Part shown: positions 1-10,959 of the stretch, piece after piece | How the letters are laid out: each line of letters starts with the position of its first letter | How positions within the stretch are numbered: the stretch's first letter is position 1 | From: Lentzea sp. NBRC 105346 | GTDB taxonomy: Bacteria; Actinomycetota; Actinomycetes; Mycobacteriales; Pseudonocardiaceae | NCBI RefSeq assembly: GCF_030269605.1 | Contig: NZ_BSTQ01000001.1 | Coordinates: forward strand, 890,850-954,849 | DNA: 64,000 bases | Reading direction: 5' to 3' | The notes under the pieces: generated by a model | The model's input: the letters and a program-made list of their open reading frames with translations, nothing else | The model's database searches: none | Told to the model about the DNA's origin: nothing | Translations under genes and position numbers: made by a program

Positions 1-3000
1 ACCCGGTAGGCGTCCGATGCGGCGGTGTCGTCCAGCACGTGGAACAGCAGGCCCTGCTGCAACGGCGCCAGCGGCAGGAAGTCGGTGACACCGCCGTGCC
101 GTTCCTCGAGCGCGTCGATGTCGTCCTGGCCCAGCCGCACCACGAGGTCGGACGGCGTGAACCCGCCCGCGTCCGGACGCTCGGCGTGCGCGACCAGTCC
201 TTTCAGGACGGTGAACCACAGGTCCGCCAGCTCGCGGATCTCGGCGGCGGTGAACAGGTCGCTCGCGAACGACCACTCGGCGGTCAGCTCCGGTCCGTCC
301 GCGCGGTCGTGCGCGATGGCGTTGAGCTCGATCGCGTTCGGCAGCGGCAGCACGGCTTCGGTCACCATGGCCATGGCACTGTCCGGCGCCGGAGTCCAGT
401 CGCCGCTGTCCGCACCGAACCGGCCGAGGTAGTTGAACCCGATCTGCGGTTTCGGCAGCGCCGCCAGCACGTCCGAGGTGTCCGGGTTGAGGTAGCGCAG
501 CATGCCGTAGCCGATGCCGTTGTCCGGCAACGCCCGCAGCTGCTCCTTCACCTGTTTCACGGCGCGCCCCAGCGCCGGGCCGCCATTGACGACGTCGTCC
601 CAGCCGACCTGGCCCGGCCGCAGCCGGACCGGGTAGATGCTGGTGAACCAGCCCAGAGTCCGGGACAGGTCCACGCCGGCGGCATCCACGGCCCCGGCCT
701 CGCGGCCGTGCCCCTCCACCTGGACGAGCACACCGTCCGGGCGCGGCCGCCAGTGGTCGACGGCGATCGCGAACGCCGTCAGCAGCACGTCGTTGATCCG
801 GCCGTGGAACAGGCCCGGCAACCGCGTGAGGACCGGCGCGGTCACCTCCGCCGGCAACGTCACCTCGACCGTGCTCATCGTCGCGGTCGTGTCGCGCTCC
901 GGGTGCAACGGCCGGTGCGACAGCCGCGGGTCATCACCCTCCACAATGGACTGCCACAGCGAGAGCTCCGACTGGCGGATCGGCCCGTTGGCCTCCTCAC
1001 CGAGCAGCTGGGCCCAGCGCCGCAACGACGTGCCCGCCGGGTCCACGGAACCGGTCTCGACGGCCTGCCGCAGGTCGGGCAGCAGGATCCGCCACGACAC
1101 GCCATCCACCACGAGGTGGTGCAACACGATCAGCAGCCGGTCCGGCGCGACCCGCACGAACCGCGCCATCGCGCCGCTCCACGGATCCAGCTCCGCGACC
1201 GCGGACGACGCATCCCGCGAGAGGCAGGAACGAGCCGAAACCGACCCTGGCGGGGAGATCTCCACCGACCACGATCGGGACAGCCGCATCCGCAGCGTGT
1301 CATGCCGGTCGAGCAGCACCTGGACACCTCGGACCAGCGCCTCTTCGGTCAGGTCGGCCGGTACGCGCAGCACCACCGACTGGTGCAGCTTCCCGACCTC
1401 ACCACCGCGCTCGCGCAGCCAGTTGACCATCGGCAGCTCGCCGACCCGGCCGACGCCGATGTCCTCGACCGCGTCGTCCTCCACCACCGCGGCGGCCGCG
1501 GCGACGGCGAGCCCGGCGACGGTCGGATACCGGAACACCTCGCGCACGCCGATCTCCAGACCGGCACGCTTCGCCCGGCTCACCACCTGCAGCGCGGTGA
1601 TGCTGTCACCGCCGAGCGCGAAGAAGTCGTCGTCCACACCGATACCGGACGCCCCGAGCACCTCGGCGAACACCCGCGCCAGCGCTTCTTCCGCGGCGGT
1701 CGCGGGCGCGCGCCCGGCCCCGCCGGACACCTCGGGCGCGGGCAACGCGGCCCGGTCGAGCTTGCCGTTCGGGGTCACCGGGATGGCGGCCAGCTCGACG
1801 ATCACCGCGGGCACCATGTAGTCCGGCAACCGCCGGGCGACCAGTTCCCGCAACGCCTGCGGGTCCACAGGTCCCGCGGGCACGACATACCCGACGAGCT
1901 GCCGCGCGCCGGACCGGTCCTCGCGCACGACCACGACGGCCCGCGCCACCGACTCGTCGGACGCCAGCACTGCCTCGATCTCGCCCAGCTCGATGCGGAA
2001 CCCGCGCACCTTGACCTGCTCGTCGGCACGGCCGGCGAACTCGAGCTCGCCATCGACGGTCCAGCGCGCCAGGTCACCCGTGCGGTACATGCGCCCGCCG
2101 AAGGGACACGCGACGAACCGCTCGGCCGTCAACGTGGGCCGGTTCAGGTACCCACGAGCAAGTCCAATGCCCGCGACGTAAAGCTCACCCACCACGCCGG
2201 CCGGAACCGGGCGCAGCGAGTCGTCGAGCACGAACACCCGCGTGTTGTCGATGGGCTTGCCGATCGGCGGCACACCACCGGTCAGCGCCTGGCTCATCGT
2301 GGCGCACACCGTGGTCTCGGTCGGACCGTACGCGTTGACCATGCGACGGCCGCGCGACCACGTGTCCACCAGCTCGGCCGAGCACGCCTCACCCGCCACC
2401 ACGATCGTCCGCAGGCCGGGCAGCTCGGTCAGTCCCGCCAGCACCACCGGCGGCACGGTCACGTGCGTGATGCCGTGCCGCGTCACGACGTCGGCCAGGT
2501 CGTCGCCGAGCAGCTTGCGGTCCGACAGCACGAGCGCGGCACCGGACAGCAACGCCATGCAGACCTCGGAGAACGAGGCGTCGAAGCTCGGTGAGGTGAA
2601 CTGCAGGACCCGGCTCGCGGGCGTCACGGCGAACCGTTCGATCTGCGCGGCGGCCAGGTTCGGCCCGCCCGCGTGCGACACGACGACACCCTTCGGCACA
2701 CCGGATGACCCGGACGTGTAGATCACGTACGCCGGGTGTTCCGGCAGCACGGCCACATCGGGATCGGTGACCGGCGTGTCCAGCGAAGGCAGTTCCGACA
2801 GCACGACCTGCGGCGCGGCGTCCGCGAGCATGAACGCGATCCGGTCCTCGGGGTACTCCGGGTCGACCGGCAGGTAGGCGCCACCGGCCTTCAGCACGCC
2901 GAGCATCGCGACGACCAGGTCGATCGACCGCGGGAACCGCAGCGCCACCACGGATTCGGGTCCCACTCCGAGCCCGATCAGGTGGTGCGCCACCCGGTTC

Positions 3001-6000
3001 GCCCGCGCGTTGAGCTCCACATAGGACAGTGCGGTGTCCTCGAACACGACCGCCGTGTTGTCCGCCGTGCGCGCGACCTGCCGGGCGAAGGCCTCGACCA
3101 CCGTCTTCGCGGCCACGGGCCGTTCAGTGGAGTTCCAGTCGACGAGGACGCGCTCGCGTTCGGCGGAGTCCAGCAGGTCGATATCCCGCAGCAGCTGGTC
3201 GGGGTCGTTCGCGAACGCCTCCAGCAGCCGGACGAGCCGGGCCCCGACGGCCTCGACCTCGGCGAGGCTGAACAGATCGGCCCGATATCCCAGGCGCACC
3301 AACAGTTGTGCGCCCGCACGGGCGGACATGCTCAGCGGGTAGTGCGAGGTGTCCCACGGCGTCCGGTCGACGATGCGCAGCCCGTCGACCGCGGTCTCGA
3401 ACGCGCTGTGGTCGATCGGGTAGCGCTCGACGCCCGCGAGCGTGTCGAACAGCTCTCCCAGGCCCAGCAACGACTGGATCTCCGAGAGGTCCAGGTGCTG
3501 ATACTGAGTGAGCGAGGTCTGCTGGTCCTGCAACGCCTCCAGCACGGTCGCCAGCGAACGCCGCGGGTCCAGTTCCATCCGCACCGGAACGGTGTTGATG
3601 CACAGACCGACCATCCGGTCGCTGCCGGGCAGGTCGGGCGAGCGCACCGCGACCGGGCTGCCGAACACCACGTCCCGGTTGCCGGTCAGCTGCCCCAGCA
3701 CGATGCCCCACGCGCCCTGCAGCACGGTGTTCATCGTCAAGCCACGCCGGCGTGCCTGTGCCGCAACGCTTTCGCTGAGCTCCTCGGACAGCAGCACGGA
3801 GGTGTCACGCGGCAGCTCCTGCACCAGCCCGGCCGGCGCGACGCGGGTCGGGCGGTCGAGCCCGGACAGCATCTCCGACCACGCGACGCGGGCCGCGTCC
3901 CGGTCCTGCCGCTGCTGCCACGCCAGGTACTCGCGGTACGGCGTGACCGCGGGCAGATCCGTTTCCCCGTTGTAGAGCGCGAACAGCTCGGCCATCAGGA
4001 TCGGCATCGACCAGCCGTCGAGCAGGATGTGGTGGCTGGTGAACAGCAGCCGGTGCTGCTCCGGCCCAAGGCGCATCAACGTGAACCGCAGCATCGGCCC
4101 GGCCACGTCGAACCGCTGCGCGTGATCCCGTGCGACCGCCTCGTCGACGTCAGCGGGTTCGAGCTCGAGCCACGGGACGTCGATGTGCGACGGCACGACC
4201 TGCACGGGCGCGTCGAGGCCCTCGTAGTGGAAGCCGACCGCGAGGTGCGGGTACCGGCGGATCACCGCGTTCGCCGCGGCCCGCAGCCGGTCGGCGTGCA
4301 GGGCGCCGGTGATGTCGAACATCACCTGGATGATGTAGGCGTCCGACGACTCGGTCTCGTTGACCGCGTGGAACAACAGGCCCTGCTGCAACGGCGTGAG
4401 CGGCAGGATCTCGGCGGCATCCAGCGTGTCGGCCCGGCCGTGCGCGGCGAGCCCGAGCAGTGCCTCGAACCACAGCTCGGCCAGCTCGCGGATCCGGTCG
4501 TCGGCGAAGAGGCCTTCGGGGAACGACCAGCGCGCGGTCAGCACCGGGCCGCCCGGCCGGTCATGTGCGGTGGTGTCCAGCGTGATCGCGTTCGTCAGCG
4601 GCATCGGCGCGTCGCCGAACCCGTCGACGGAGACCTCGTCGGACGTGCGTGCCCAGTCCTCGTCGGCCGGTTGCGGGAAGCGGCCGAGGTAGTTGAACAG
4701 CAGCTGCGGCTCGCCGAACGCGGCCAGCACGGGTGCGGTGTCCGCGTTGAGGTGCCGCAGGATGCCGTAGCCCAGGCCGTTGTCGGGGATCGTGGCCAGC
4801 TGGTCGCGGACCCGCCGGACGGCTTCGCCGAACGCCGTGGCGTCCCAGGGACCGGGGTCGATCCGGACCGGGTACAGGTTGGTGAACCAGCCGACCGTCC
4901 GCGTCAAATCGATCGCGCCATCCGCCTCGCGGCCGTGGCCGTCCATCTCTACGAGCACGGAACCGGCTTCGCCCCGCCACTTCCCCACCGCCAGGGCGAA
5001 CGCGGTGAGCAGCACGTCGTTGATGCGCGCGCCGAACAACGCCGGCAGCTTCGTGAGCACCGGCCCGGCCACGTCGGCGGGCAGGGTCAGCTCGACCGCG
5101 CGCAACGTCGCCGTCGTGTCGACCTGTGGGTCGAGCGGGCGTTCGGACAGCAATGGGTCCGGCCCGTCGAGAATTCCGTTCCACAGCGAGAGTTCGTGGA
5201 GCCGCGCGGGGCTGTCGGCCTGCTCGTGCAGCAGCTGCGACCAGCGCCGCCACGACGTGCCGACCAGGTCGAGCGCGCCGGTCTCGTACGCCTGGCGCAG
5301 GTCGTCGAGCAGGATTCGCCACGACACCCCGTCGACCACGATGTGGTGCAGCACGATCAGCAACCGGCCCGGCTCGCCGCCGCCGTCGAACCACACCAGC
5401 CGCGCCATCACCCCGGTCCACGGGTTCAGCTCGGCGACCGCGATCCGCTTCTCGCGCTCCAGCCGCTCCTCGGTGAACCCCTCGACCCGGCGGACACATC
5501 GGTCCGCTGCCACGGATCCCGGCGGCGTGAGCTCGACCGACCAGTCGCGCAGCAGCCGCATCCGCAGCGCGTCGTGGTGATCGAGCACCCGCTGCACCGC
5601 GGTGACGAGGTCGTCCCTCGTCATGCCCGCGGGCGTGCGCACAACGGTCGAGTGGTGGAAGCCCTCCACCGGTCCGCCCCGGTCCCGGAGCCACCTGATG
5701 ATCGGCATCGGCGGAACCTGCCCGATACCGACGTCCTTGACGCCGTCCTCGGCGGCCGCGTCGCTGACCGCCTGGGCCAGCTCGCCGACCGTCGGGTGCC
5801 GGAAGACGTCGCGCACCACGATGTGCAGCCCGGCCTTGCGCGCCTTGCTGACCACCTGTGCGGCGCTGATGCTGTCGCCGCCGACGTCGAAGAAGCTGTC
5901 GCCGACCCCCACCTCGGGCAGCCCGAGCACCTCGGCGAACACGTCCGCGAGGACCTGCTCGCGGGCCGTGCGGGGCTGTTCCGACACGGCGAACTCCGGC

Positions 6001-7385
6001 GCGGGCAGTGCGGCCCGGTCCAGCTTCCCGTTGGGGTTCAACGGAATGGCGGGCAGCACGACGATCGCGGCCGGCACCATGTAGTCGGGCAGCTCGCCGG
6101 CCACACGGGCGCGCAACGCCGCCGGATCCGGCTCCTCGCCGACGACGTAACCGACAAGCCTGCGGTCGCCGGGCCGGTCCTCGCGCACGACCACCACGGC
6201 CTGGCGCACCGAGGGGTCTGCGGACAGCACCGCGGCGACCTCACCGGGTTCCACGCGGAAGCCGCGGATCTTCACCTGCTCGTCGGCGCGGCCCAGGTAC
6301 TCCAGCTCGTCGTCCTCGTTGTACCGCACGACATCGCCGGTGCGGTACATGCGGCCCGAACCGAAGGGGCTGGCCACGAAACGTTCCGCGGTCAGCCCCG
6401 GCCGGTCGAGGTAACCGCGCGCGAGGCCGTCACCGGAGACGTACAGCTCGCCGGTCCGGGCGGGGCGCAGCTCGTCGTCCAGCACGTGGATCTCGGTGCC
6501 GCGGACGGAATGCCCGATCGGCACGGCGTTGCCGGTGAAGTCCGCCCGGCACCGCCACAGCGTCGCGTCGACCGTGGTCTCGGTGGGGCCGTAGGAGTTG
6601 AACATCCGGGTGGTCGCGGCCCACCTGCGCATCAGGTCCGGCGGGCAGGCCTCGCCGGCGACGATCAGCGTGGTGCCCGGCGCGAACGCGAAGTCGTCCG
6701 GCAGGGACGCCAGCGCGCTCGGCGGCAGCGTCAGGTGCGTGATCCGGTGCCGTGTCACGAACTCCGCCAGCGGCGCGCCGACCCGGTCGTCACCGGGAAC
6801 GATCACCAGGGTCGCGCCGGAGAGCAGCGCCATCGTCCACTCCCACACCGAGGTGTCGAAGCTCATCGACGCGAACTGCAGCACCCGGTCGCCCACGCCG
6901 ACGCCGAACGACTCGACCAGCGTCTCGACCAGGCTCGGAATGCCCTGGTGCGACACGAGCACACCCTTGGGCCGCCCGGTCGACCCGGACGTGTAGATCA
7001 CGTACGCGGGGTGCTCCGGGCGAACCTCGATCCCGGGATCGCTGTCGGCGAAGCCGTCCGCGTCGACTTCGGTGATCACCTGCCGCGGCCGGGCATCGTC
7101 GAGCATGAGCCGCACGCGCTCCGGCGGATACTCCGGGTCGACCACGAGGTAGGCCGCGCCGGCCTTCAGCACGCCGAGCAGCGCGACGACCAGGTCGGCC
7201 GACCGAGGCAGCGACACCGCGACGACGTCCTCCGGCCCGATCCCCGCCGCGATCAGCCGGTGCGCCACCCGGTTCGCGCGGGCGTTGAGCTCGGCGCAGG
7301 TGAGTGTCACATCACCGGAGATGACGGCCGTGGCATGCGGATGGCGTGCAACCTGAGCCTCGAACAGCTGGGCCAGACCGGACAC
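1..7385 (-). CDS. Nonribosomal peptide synthetase NRPS5, A-T-E-C-A-T-E-C..., runs off the left edge
   Basis: Adds at least two residues to a peptide held on carrier proteins in the cytosol. The frame is open from a GTG at 7385, which has AAGGAG upstream, to the window edge (about 2,461 codons). The first A domain begins almost at residue 1, so no C domain precedes it. T1 has GGDSIS near residue 504. E1 has [10 protein letters not shown] near residue 679. The next C domain starts with LPLTPLQQG near residue 995 and has HHILLDGWS near 1118. The second A domain starts near 1430, T2 (GGDSIT) lies near 1925, E2 ([10 protein letters not shown]) near 2090, and a third C begins near 2430. Codes read by eye: A1 DTWTIASVD (not assigned), A2 DASTVAAVC, the Tyr/beta-hydroxytyrosine code of glycopeptide NRPSs. 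Both residues should be epimerised. The missing first C is probably the one that ends NRPS4. Any release domain must lie beyond the edge. Confidence 0.93.
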   Translation of the reverse strand, partial: MSGLAQLFEAQVARHPHATAVISGDVTLTCAELNARANRVAHRLIAAGIGPEDVVAVSLPRSADLVVALLGVLKAGAAYLVVDPEYPPERVRLMLDDARPRQVITEVDADGFADSDPGIEVRPEHPAYVIYTSGSTGRPKGVLVSHQGIPSLVETLVESFGVGVGDRVLQFASMSFDTSVWEWTMALLSGATLVIVPGDDRVGAPLAEFVTRHRITHLTLPPSALASLPDDFAFAPGTTLIVAGEACPPDLMRRWAATTRMFNSYGPTETTVDATLWRCRADFTGNAVPIGHSVRGTEIHVLDDELRPARTGELYVSGDGLARGYLDRPGLTAERFVASPFGSGRMYRTGDVVRYNEDDELEYLGRADEQVKIRGFRVEPGEVAAVLSADPSVRQAVVVVREDRPGDRRLVGYVVGEEPDPAALRARVAGELPDYMVPAAIVVLPAIPLNPNGKLDRAALPAPEFAVSEQPRTAREQVLADVFAEVLGLPEVGVGDSFFDVGGDSISAAQVVSKARKAGLHIVVRDVFRHPTVGELAQAVSDAAAEDGVKDVGIGQVPPMPIIRWLRDRGGPVEGFHHSTVVRTPAGMTRDDLVTAVQRVLDHHDALRMRLLRDWSVELTPPGSVAADRCVRRVEGFTEERLEREKRIAVAELNPWTGVMARLVWFDGGGEPGRLLIVLHHIVVDGVSWRILLDDLRQAYETGALDLVGTSWRRWSQLLHEQADSPARLHELSLWNGILDGPDPLLSERPLDPQVDTTATLRAVELTLPADVAGPVLTKLPALFGARINDVLLTAFALAVGKWRGEAGSVLVEMDGHGREADGAIDLTRTVGWFTNLYPVRIDPGPWDATAFGEAVRRVRDQLATIPDNGLGYGILRHLNADTAPVLAAFGEPQLLFNYLGRFPQPADEDWARTSDEVSVDGFGDAPMPLTNAITLDTTAHDRPGGPVLTARWSFPEGLFADDRIRELAELWFEALLGLAAHGRADTLDAAEILPLTPLQQGLLFHAVNETESSDAYIIQVMFDITGALHADRLRAAANAVIRRYPHLAVGFHYEGLDAPVQVVPSHIDVPWLELEPADVDEAVARDHAQRFDVAGPMLRFTLMRLGPEQHRLLFTSHHILLDGWSMPILMAELFALYNGETDLPAVTPYREYLAWQQRQDRDAARVAWSEMLSGLDRPTRVAPAGLVQELPRDTSVLLSEELSESVAAQARRRGLTMNTVLQGAWGIVLGQLTGNRDVVFGSPVAVRSPDLPGSDRMVGLCINTVPVRMELDPRRSLATVLEALQDQQTSLTQYQHLDLSEIQSLLGLGELFDTLAGVERYPIDHSAFETAVDGLRIVDRTPWDTSHYPLSMSARAGAQLLVRLGYRADLFSLAEVEAVGARLVRLLEAFANDPDQLLRDIDLLDSAERERVLVDWNSTERPVAAKTVVEAFARQVARTADNTAVVFEDTALSYVELNARANRVAHHLIGLGVGPESVVALRFPRSIDLVVAMLGVLKAGGAYLPVDPEYPEDRIAFMLADAAPQVVLSELPSLDTPVTDPDVAVLPEHPAYVIYTSGSSGVPKGVVVSHAGGPNLAAAQIERFAVTPASRVLQFTSPSFDASFSEVCMALLSGAALVLSDRKLLGDDLADVVTRHGITHVTVPPVVLAGLTELPGLRTIVVAGEACSAELVDTWSRGRRMVNAYGPTETTVCATMSQALTGGVPPIGKPIDNTRVFVLDDSLRPVPAGVVGELYVAGIGLARGYLNRPTLTAERFVACPFGGRMYRTGDLARWTVDGELEFAGRADEQVKVRGFRIELGEIEAVLASDESVARAVVVVREDRSGARQLVGYVVPAGPVDPQALRELVARRLPDYMVPAVIVELAAIPVTPNGKLDRAALPAPEVSGGAGRAPATAAEEALARVFAEVLGASGIGVDDDFFALGGDSITALQVVSRAKRAGLEIGVREVFRYPTVAGLAVAAAAAVVEDDAVEDIGVGRVGELPMVNWLRERGGEVGKLHQSVVLRVPADLTEEALVRGVQVLLDRHDTLRMRLSRSWSVEISPPGSVSARSCLSRDASSAVAELDPWSGAMARFVRVAPDRLLIVLHHLVVDGVSWRILLPDLRQAVETGSVDPAGTSLRRWAQLLGEEANGPIRQSELSLWQSIVEGDDPRLSHRPLHPERDTTATMSTVEVTLPAEVTAPVLTRLPGLFHGRINDVLLTAFAIAVDHWRPRPDGVLVQVEGHGREAGAVDAAGVDLSRTLGWFTSIYPVRLRPGQVGWDDVVNGGPALGRAVKQVKEQLRALPDNGIGYGMLRYLNPDTSDVLAALPKPQIGFNYLGRFGADSGDWTPAPDSAMAMVTEAVLPLPNAIELNAIAHDRADGPELTAEWSFASDLFTAAEIRELADLWFTVLKGLVAHAERPDAGGFTPSDLVVRLGQDDIDALEERHGGVTDFLPLAPLQQGLLFHVLDDTAASDAYR

Positions 7386-7472
7386 AGGAGTCTCCTTTCC
7401 CGGTAATGTCCAGTCACTGTAGAAGTGGATCAGAATTGATTGCACACAGATCTGCGAGAGCGTCTCCACGAT

Positions 7473-7497
7473 GCGGTAATCTCGTCTCAATTACCGC
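7473..7497. promoter_or_regulatory. Perfect inverted repeat, operator candidate (site A)
   Basis: GCGGTAAT and ATTACCGC form a perfect 8 bp inverted repeat with a 9 bp spacer. It lies between the divergent NRPS5 (start 7385) and halogenase (start 7560). A related half site, CCGGTAAT, lies at 7400-7407 just upstream of the NRPS5 ribosome binding site. The same word recurs in three other divergent gaps of the cluster. The protein that binds it is unknown. Confidence 0.6.
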
Positions 7498-7559
7498 CGG
7501 GTTCCCAATTGCGGAATAACCTTCCCGCGACCGGACCACCGGATCGGTGTGGAGGCGAG

Positions 7560-9113
7560 ATGCTCAGGAACGTCGTGGTCGTGGGTGGCGGTACGGCCGG
7601 GTGGATGACGGCGTCGTATCTGCGCGCCGCCTTCGGGGACCAGATTTCCGTTACCGTTGTCGAATCTAGTAAAATCCCCACTATCGGCGTCGGCGAAGCC
7701 ACGTTCTCGACAGTGCGTCACTTCTTCGACTATCTGGGCCTGGACGAACGCGACTGGATGCCGGAATGCAGTGCGTCCTACAAGCTCGCGATCCGGTTCG
7801 AGAACTGGCGTGAGCCCGGCGGCCATTTCTATCACCCTTTTGAAAGGTTGCGGGTCGTCGACGGGTTCTCCCTGACCGACTGGTGGCTGCACACCTCGGG
7901 CACGGGGCGGTTCGACCAGGACTGCTTCCTGATCTCGTCGCTGTGCGACAACCACCGCTCGCCGCGCTACCTCGACGGGCGCCTGTTCGAGCAGGACTTC
8001 CAGGAGAGCGAAGCGCCGTCGTACCGCACGACGCTGGCCGACCAGGGCACGCAGTTCCCGTACGCGTACCACTTCGACGCGGCGCTGCTCGCGGGGTACC
8101 TGACGAAGTACGGTACCGACCGGGGCGTGAAGCACGTGCTCGACGACGTCCTCGACGTGGCGCTCGACGAGCGCGGCTGGATCAGCCACGTGGTCACGCG
8201 CGACCACGGCGACGTGCACGGCGACCTGTTCATCGACTGCACCGGCTTCCGGTCCCTGTTGCTGGGCAAGGCGCTCGAGGAGCCGTTCCAGTCCTATCAG
8301 GACACTCTGCCGAACGACAGCGCCGTGGCGCTGCGGGTTCCCACCGACGGTGACACGCCGATGCGGCCGTGCACCACGGCCACCGCGCAGGAGGCGGGCT
8401 GGATCTGGACGATCCCGCTGTTCGGCCGGATCGGTACCGGGTACGTCTACGCGAGCGACTACGCCACGCCCGAGGAGGCCGAGCGGACGCTGCGGTCGCA
8501 CGTCGGGCCGGCCGCCGAGGGCCTGGAGGCCAACCACATCAAGATGCGGATCGGCCGTTCGCGCGACTCGTGGGTGCGCAACTGCGTCGCGATCGGCCTC
8601 GCCAGCGGGTTCGTCGAGCCGCTCGAGTCGACCGGCATCTTCTTCATCCAGAACGCGATCGAGCAACTGGTCAAGCACTTCCCCGCCGCCGGCTGGGACG
8701 AGCGCCTGACCAGGTCGTACAACCGGCAGATCGCGGGCGTCATGGACGGCGTGCGCGAGTTCCTGGTGCTGCACTACTACGCGGCCGCGCGGGCCGACAC
8801 CCAGTACTGGCGAGACACCAAGACCCGTCCGCTGCCCGACGGTCTGGCCGAGCGCATGGAGCTGTGGCGGGCCGGTCTGCCGGACACCGGCACGATCTGG
8901 CCGCACTACCACGGGTTCGAGCCGTACTCCTACAGCGCGATGCTGCTGGGACTCGGCGGTTTCGCCGTGCAGGCGCCGCCCGCGCTGCGGTACATCGACG
9001 ACACCGCGGCCCGCAAGGAGTTCCAGCTCGTGCGGGACCAGGCGCGGGATCTGACCGAACGCCTGCCGTCCCTGCGGGACTATCTCGGCTCGCTGAACAA
9101 GGTGGCGCCGTGA
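7560..9113 (+). CDS. FADH2-dependent tryptophan-type halogenase
   Basis: Flavin-dependent halogenase of 517 residues, close to PrnA/RebH-type enzymes (about 530). These use FADH2, oxygen and chloride (or bromide) to make HOCl, which reacts through an active-site lysine. Visible are the FAD motif GGGTAG (residues 9-14), a lysine at 75 in SYKLAIRF that aligns with the catalytic lysine of PrnA, WIWTIP at 281-286, and FVEPLESTGIFF further on. The ATG at 7560 has GGAGG five bases upstream. The stop overlaps the flavin reductase start (TGATG), so the two are coupled. The substrate could be free Trp, a Trp-like residue or a carrier-bound aryl residue. No clear Trp adenylation domain is present in the window, so the target is open. 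Confidence 0.93.
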   Translation: MLRNVVVVGGGTAGWMTASYLRAAFGDQISVTVVESSKIPTIGVGEATFSTVRHFFDYLGLDERDWMPECSASYKLAIRFENWREPGGHFYHPFERLRVVDGFSLTDWWLHTSGTGRFDQDCFLISSLCDNHRSPRYLDGRLFEQDFQESEAPSYRTTLADQGTQFPYAYHFDAALLAGYLTKYGTDRGVKHVLDDVLDVALDERGWISHVVTRDHGDVHGDLFIDCTGFRSLLLGKALEEPFQSYQDTLPNDSAVALRVPTDGDTPMRPCTTATAQEAGWIWTIPLFGRIGTGYVYASDYATPEEAERTLRSHVGPAAEGLEANHIKMRIGRSRDSWVRNCVAIGLASGFVEPLESTGIFFIQNAIEQLVKHFPAAGWDERLTRSYNRQIAGVMDGVREFLVLHYYAAARADTQYWRDTKTRPLPDGLAERMELWRAGLPDTGTIWPHYHGFEPYSYSAMLLGLGGFAVQAPPALRYIDDTAARKEFQLVRDQARDLTERLPSLRDYLGSLNKVAP

Positions 9114-9598
9114 TGACCACCGCGGCGGTGACCGACTCGTTCCGCTCGCTGATGGCGAGCTTCCCCACGGGCGTCGCCGTCGTGACGGCGTTCGACGGAA
9201 GCTCGCCGCGCGGCATGACCGTGTCGTCGTTGTGCAGCGCGACCTTGACGCCGCCGACGTTGCTGGTGTGCCTGCGCGCGGAGAGCCCGACGCTGAGCGC
9301 GGTGCTGTGCGGCGGCGTGTTCTCGGTGAACCTGTTGCACGCCAACGCACAGCCGGTCGCGGAGCTGTTCGCGTCCGGCGACCCGGACCGGTTCAAGCGG
9401 GTCGGCTGGATCTCCGGCGCCGGCGGTCCGCACCTCGTGGACGACGCGCACATGGTGGCGGACTGCAAGATCAGCAAAACGTCACTGGTGGGCGACCACG
9501 TCGTGGTCTTCGGCGAGGTCATGACGATCACCTCGCCGGCGGACCACGACGTGCCGCTGCTCTACGGACTGCGCCGGTTCAGTTCCTGGCAGGCGTGA
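9113..9598 (+). CDS. Flavin reductase partner of the halogenase
   Basis: A 161-residue flavin reductase-like protein (HpaC/RutF type, PF01613 fold) that would use NAD(P)H to make the reduced flavin needed by the halogenase just upstream. Family features seen are an N-terminal FPTGVAVVT, MTVSSLCSATLTPPTLLVC in the flavin-binding region, and GDHVVVFGEV near the C-terminus. The ATG shares a base with the halogenase stop. Its 3' end overlaps the convergent P450-1 gene by 20 bp. Confidence 0.92.
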   Translation: MTTAAVTDSFRSLMASFPTGVAVVTAFDGSSPRGMTVSSLCSATLTPPTLLVCLRAESPTLSAVLCGGVFSVNLLHANAQPVAELFASGDPDRFKRVGWISGAGGPHLVDDAHMVADCKISKTSLVGDHVVVFGEVMTITSPADHDVPLLYGLRRFSSWQA

Positions 9599-10826
9599 TC
9601 GTGACGTCGAGGCGGTCGAACCCGTGCAGGAAGTTCGACCGCTTCCGGCGGATCTCCCCGGCCAGTTCGAACTCCTGCACCAACGGGAGCATCAGCTCCA
9701 GCACGACCTGGATCTCCATCCGCGCGAGCTTGGCGCCCACGCAGTAGTGCGGGCCGCCGCCGAAACCGACGTGCGCGTTGGGGTTCGGCCAGCGTTCGAT
9801 CACGAACCGGTCGGGGTCCGGGTAGATCGTCTCGTCGCGGTCGCACGACGGCAGCCACACGACGACCTTGTCGCCGGCTTTCACCTCGGCCTCGCCGATG
9901 GTGACGTCCTCAGTGGCCGTGCGCATGACATGCATCGGCGGTGAGGTCCAGCGCAGGATCTCGTCAATGGCCGCGTCGATCAGCTCGCTGTCCTTGCGCA
10001 ACTGCTGCCACGTCTCCGGGAACCGCGTGAACGCGAGGATCGCGCCGGCGATGGCGTGCGGCGTGGTCTCCAGGCCGCCGTTCATCAGGCCGTCGCAGTT
10101 GAAGAGGATCTCCTCCTCGGTGAGCTTCTCGCCGCCCACCTCGGCGTGCGCGAGCGTGGAGACGATGTCGTTGCCGGGGTTGGTCCGGCGGTGCTCCAGC
10201 AGTTCACCGAAGTACGAGAAGATCTCCGAGTGCGCCTCGACGCGCGCGACCATCCCGTCGCGGGTGTCGTCGGAGTCGTTGAACGCCGCGTCGGTCAGGC
10301 GCGACAACCGGTTCCAGTCGCTCTTCGGCACACCCATCAGCTGGCAGAGGATCCAGCTGGGGATCTTCGCGGCGAGCTCCTGCACGGCGTCGAACGGCGT
10401 GCCGCGCGCGATCAGCCGGTCGAGGTGGGCGCGCAGCTTGCTTTCCAGCTCGGGGCGCATGTTCGCGACCGCCTGCGTGGTGAACCACGACGCCTGGATC
10501 CCGCGCAGCCTGCGGTGCTTGCTGCCGTCCGCGACCACCAGCATCTTGCCGGCGGCCCGCCGCACGGCGACCGCGTTGCCGCCCAGGCGCATGCCCTGTT
10601 CGGAGATGAACACCTTGGGCTGCTTGAGAACCTGCATGCCGGGCTCGTAGGCGGTGATCGACCAGAAGTCCCCCGCCTCGGAGGACGCCCAGGCGACGGG
10701 ATGTTTGGCCCGTGCCTCGCGCCAGACCTCGAAGTGGCGTTCCGTGGTGTAGAACTCCGGTGCGGCGAGGTCGATGCCGGGTCCGCCCGCGGTCCATGCT
10801 GGTGTCCTGGTCACCCTGCCATTCAC
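9579..10826 (-). CDS. Cytochrome P450 (P450-1)
   Basis: Soluble bacterial P450 of 415 residues. It has an I-helix GGLETT with the usual acid/threonine pair, a K-helix ExxR in DEILRW, and a heme loop FGGGPHYCVG with the Cys near residue 363. It differs clearly from the three other P450s of the window and more resembles P450s of the FGGGxHxCxG type. A role in hydroxylating a carrier-bound residue (for example the Tyr of NRPS5) or the acyl chain is an inference. The start is taken as GTG at 10826, since it is the first start in frame after the divergent gap shared with P450-2; a GTG four codons later is an alternative. Confidence 0.93.
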   Translation of the reverse strand: MNGRVTRTPAWTAGGPGIDLAAPEFYTTERHFEVWREARAKHPVAWASSEAGDFWSITAYEPGMQVLKQPKVFISEQGMRLGGNAVAVRRAAGKMLVVADGSKHRRLRGIQASWFTTQAVANMRPELESKLRAHLDRLIARGTPFDAVQELAAKIPSWILCQLMGVPKSDWNRLSRLTDAAFNDSDDTRDGMVARVEAHSEIFSYFGELLEHRRTNPGNDIVSTLAHAEVGGEKLTEEEILFNCDGLMNGGLETTPHAIAGAILAFTRFPETWQQLRKDSELIDAAIDEILRWTSPPMHVMRTATEDVTIGEAEVKAGDKVVVWLPSCDRDETIYPDPDRFVIERWPNPNAHVGFGGGPHYCVGAKLARMEIQVVLELMLPLVQEFELAGEIRRKRSNFLHGFDRLDVTITPARN

Positions 10827-10879
10827 TCACAATCGCCCTGCCTGAGTGCGCTGTCGCATTTCCATCGAGCCCCCACTCC

Positions 10880-10903
10880 GCAGTAATTCAATTTGATACG
10901 CCG
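10880..10903. promoter_or_regulatory. Degenerate copy of the GCGGTAAT operator (site D)
   Basis: GCAGTAAT at 10880-10887 matches the shared word at seven of eight positions and lies in the divergent gap between P450-1 and P450-2. The second half (ATACGCC, 10896-10902) is only weakly related to ATTACCGC, so this copy is less certain than the others. Confidence 0.35.
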
Positions 10904-10959
10904 TGGACACGCGGGCACCCCGCTGGCAGAGTCGCGGTTCGACGAAAAGGAGCGGGTAG

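Noticed and set aside
39-7406. Long plus-strand open frames over 1-7.4 kb (851 and 1,556 codons)
   Set aside because: They are antisense to NRPS5. The minus strand shows complete A, T, E and C motifs, while the plus-strand products are Arg/His/Gln-rich with no domain; high GC removes stops.
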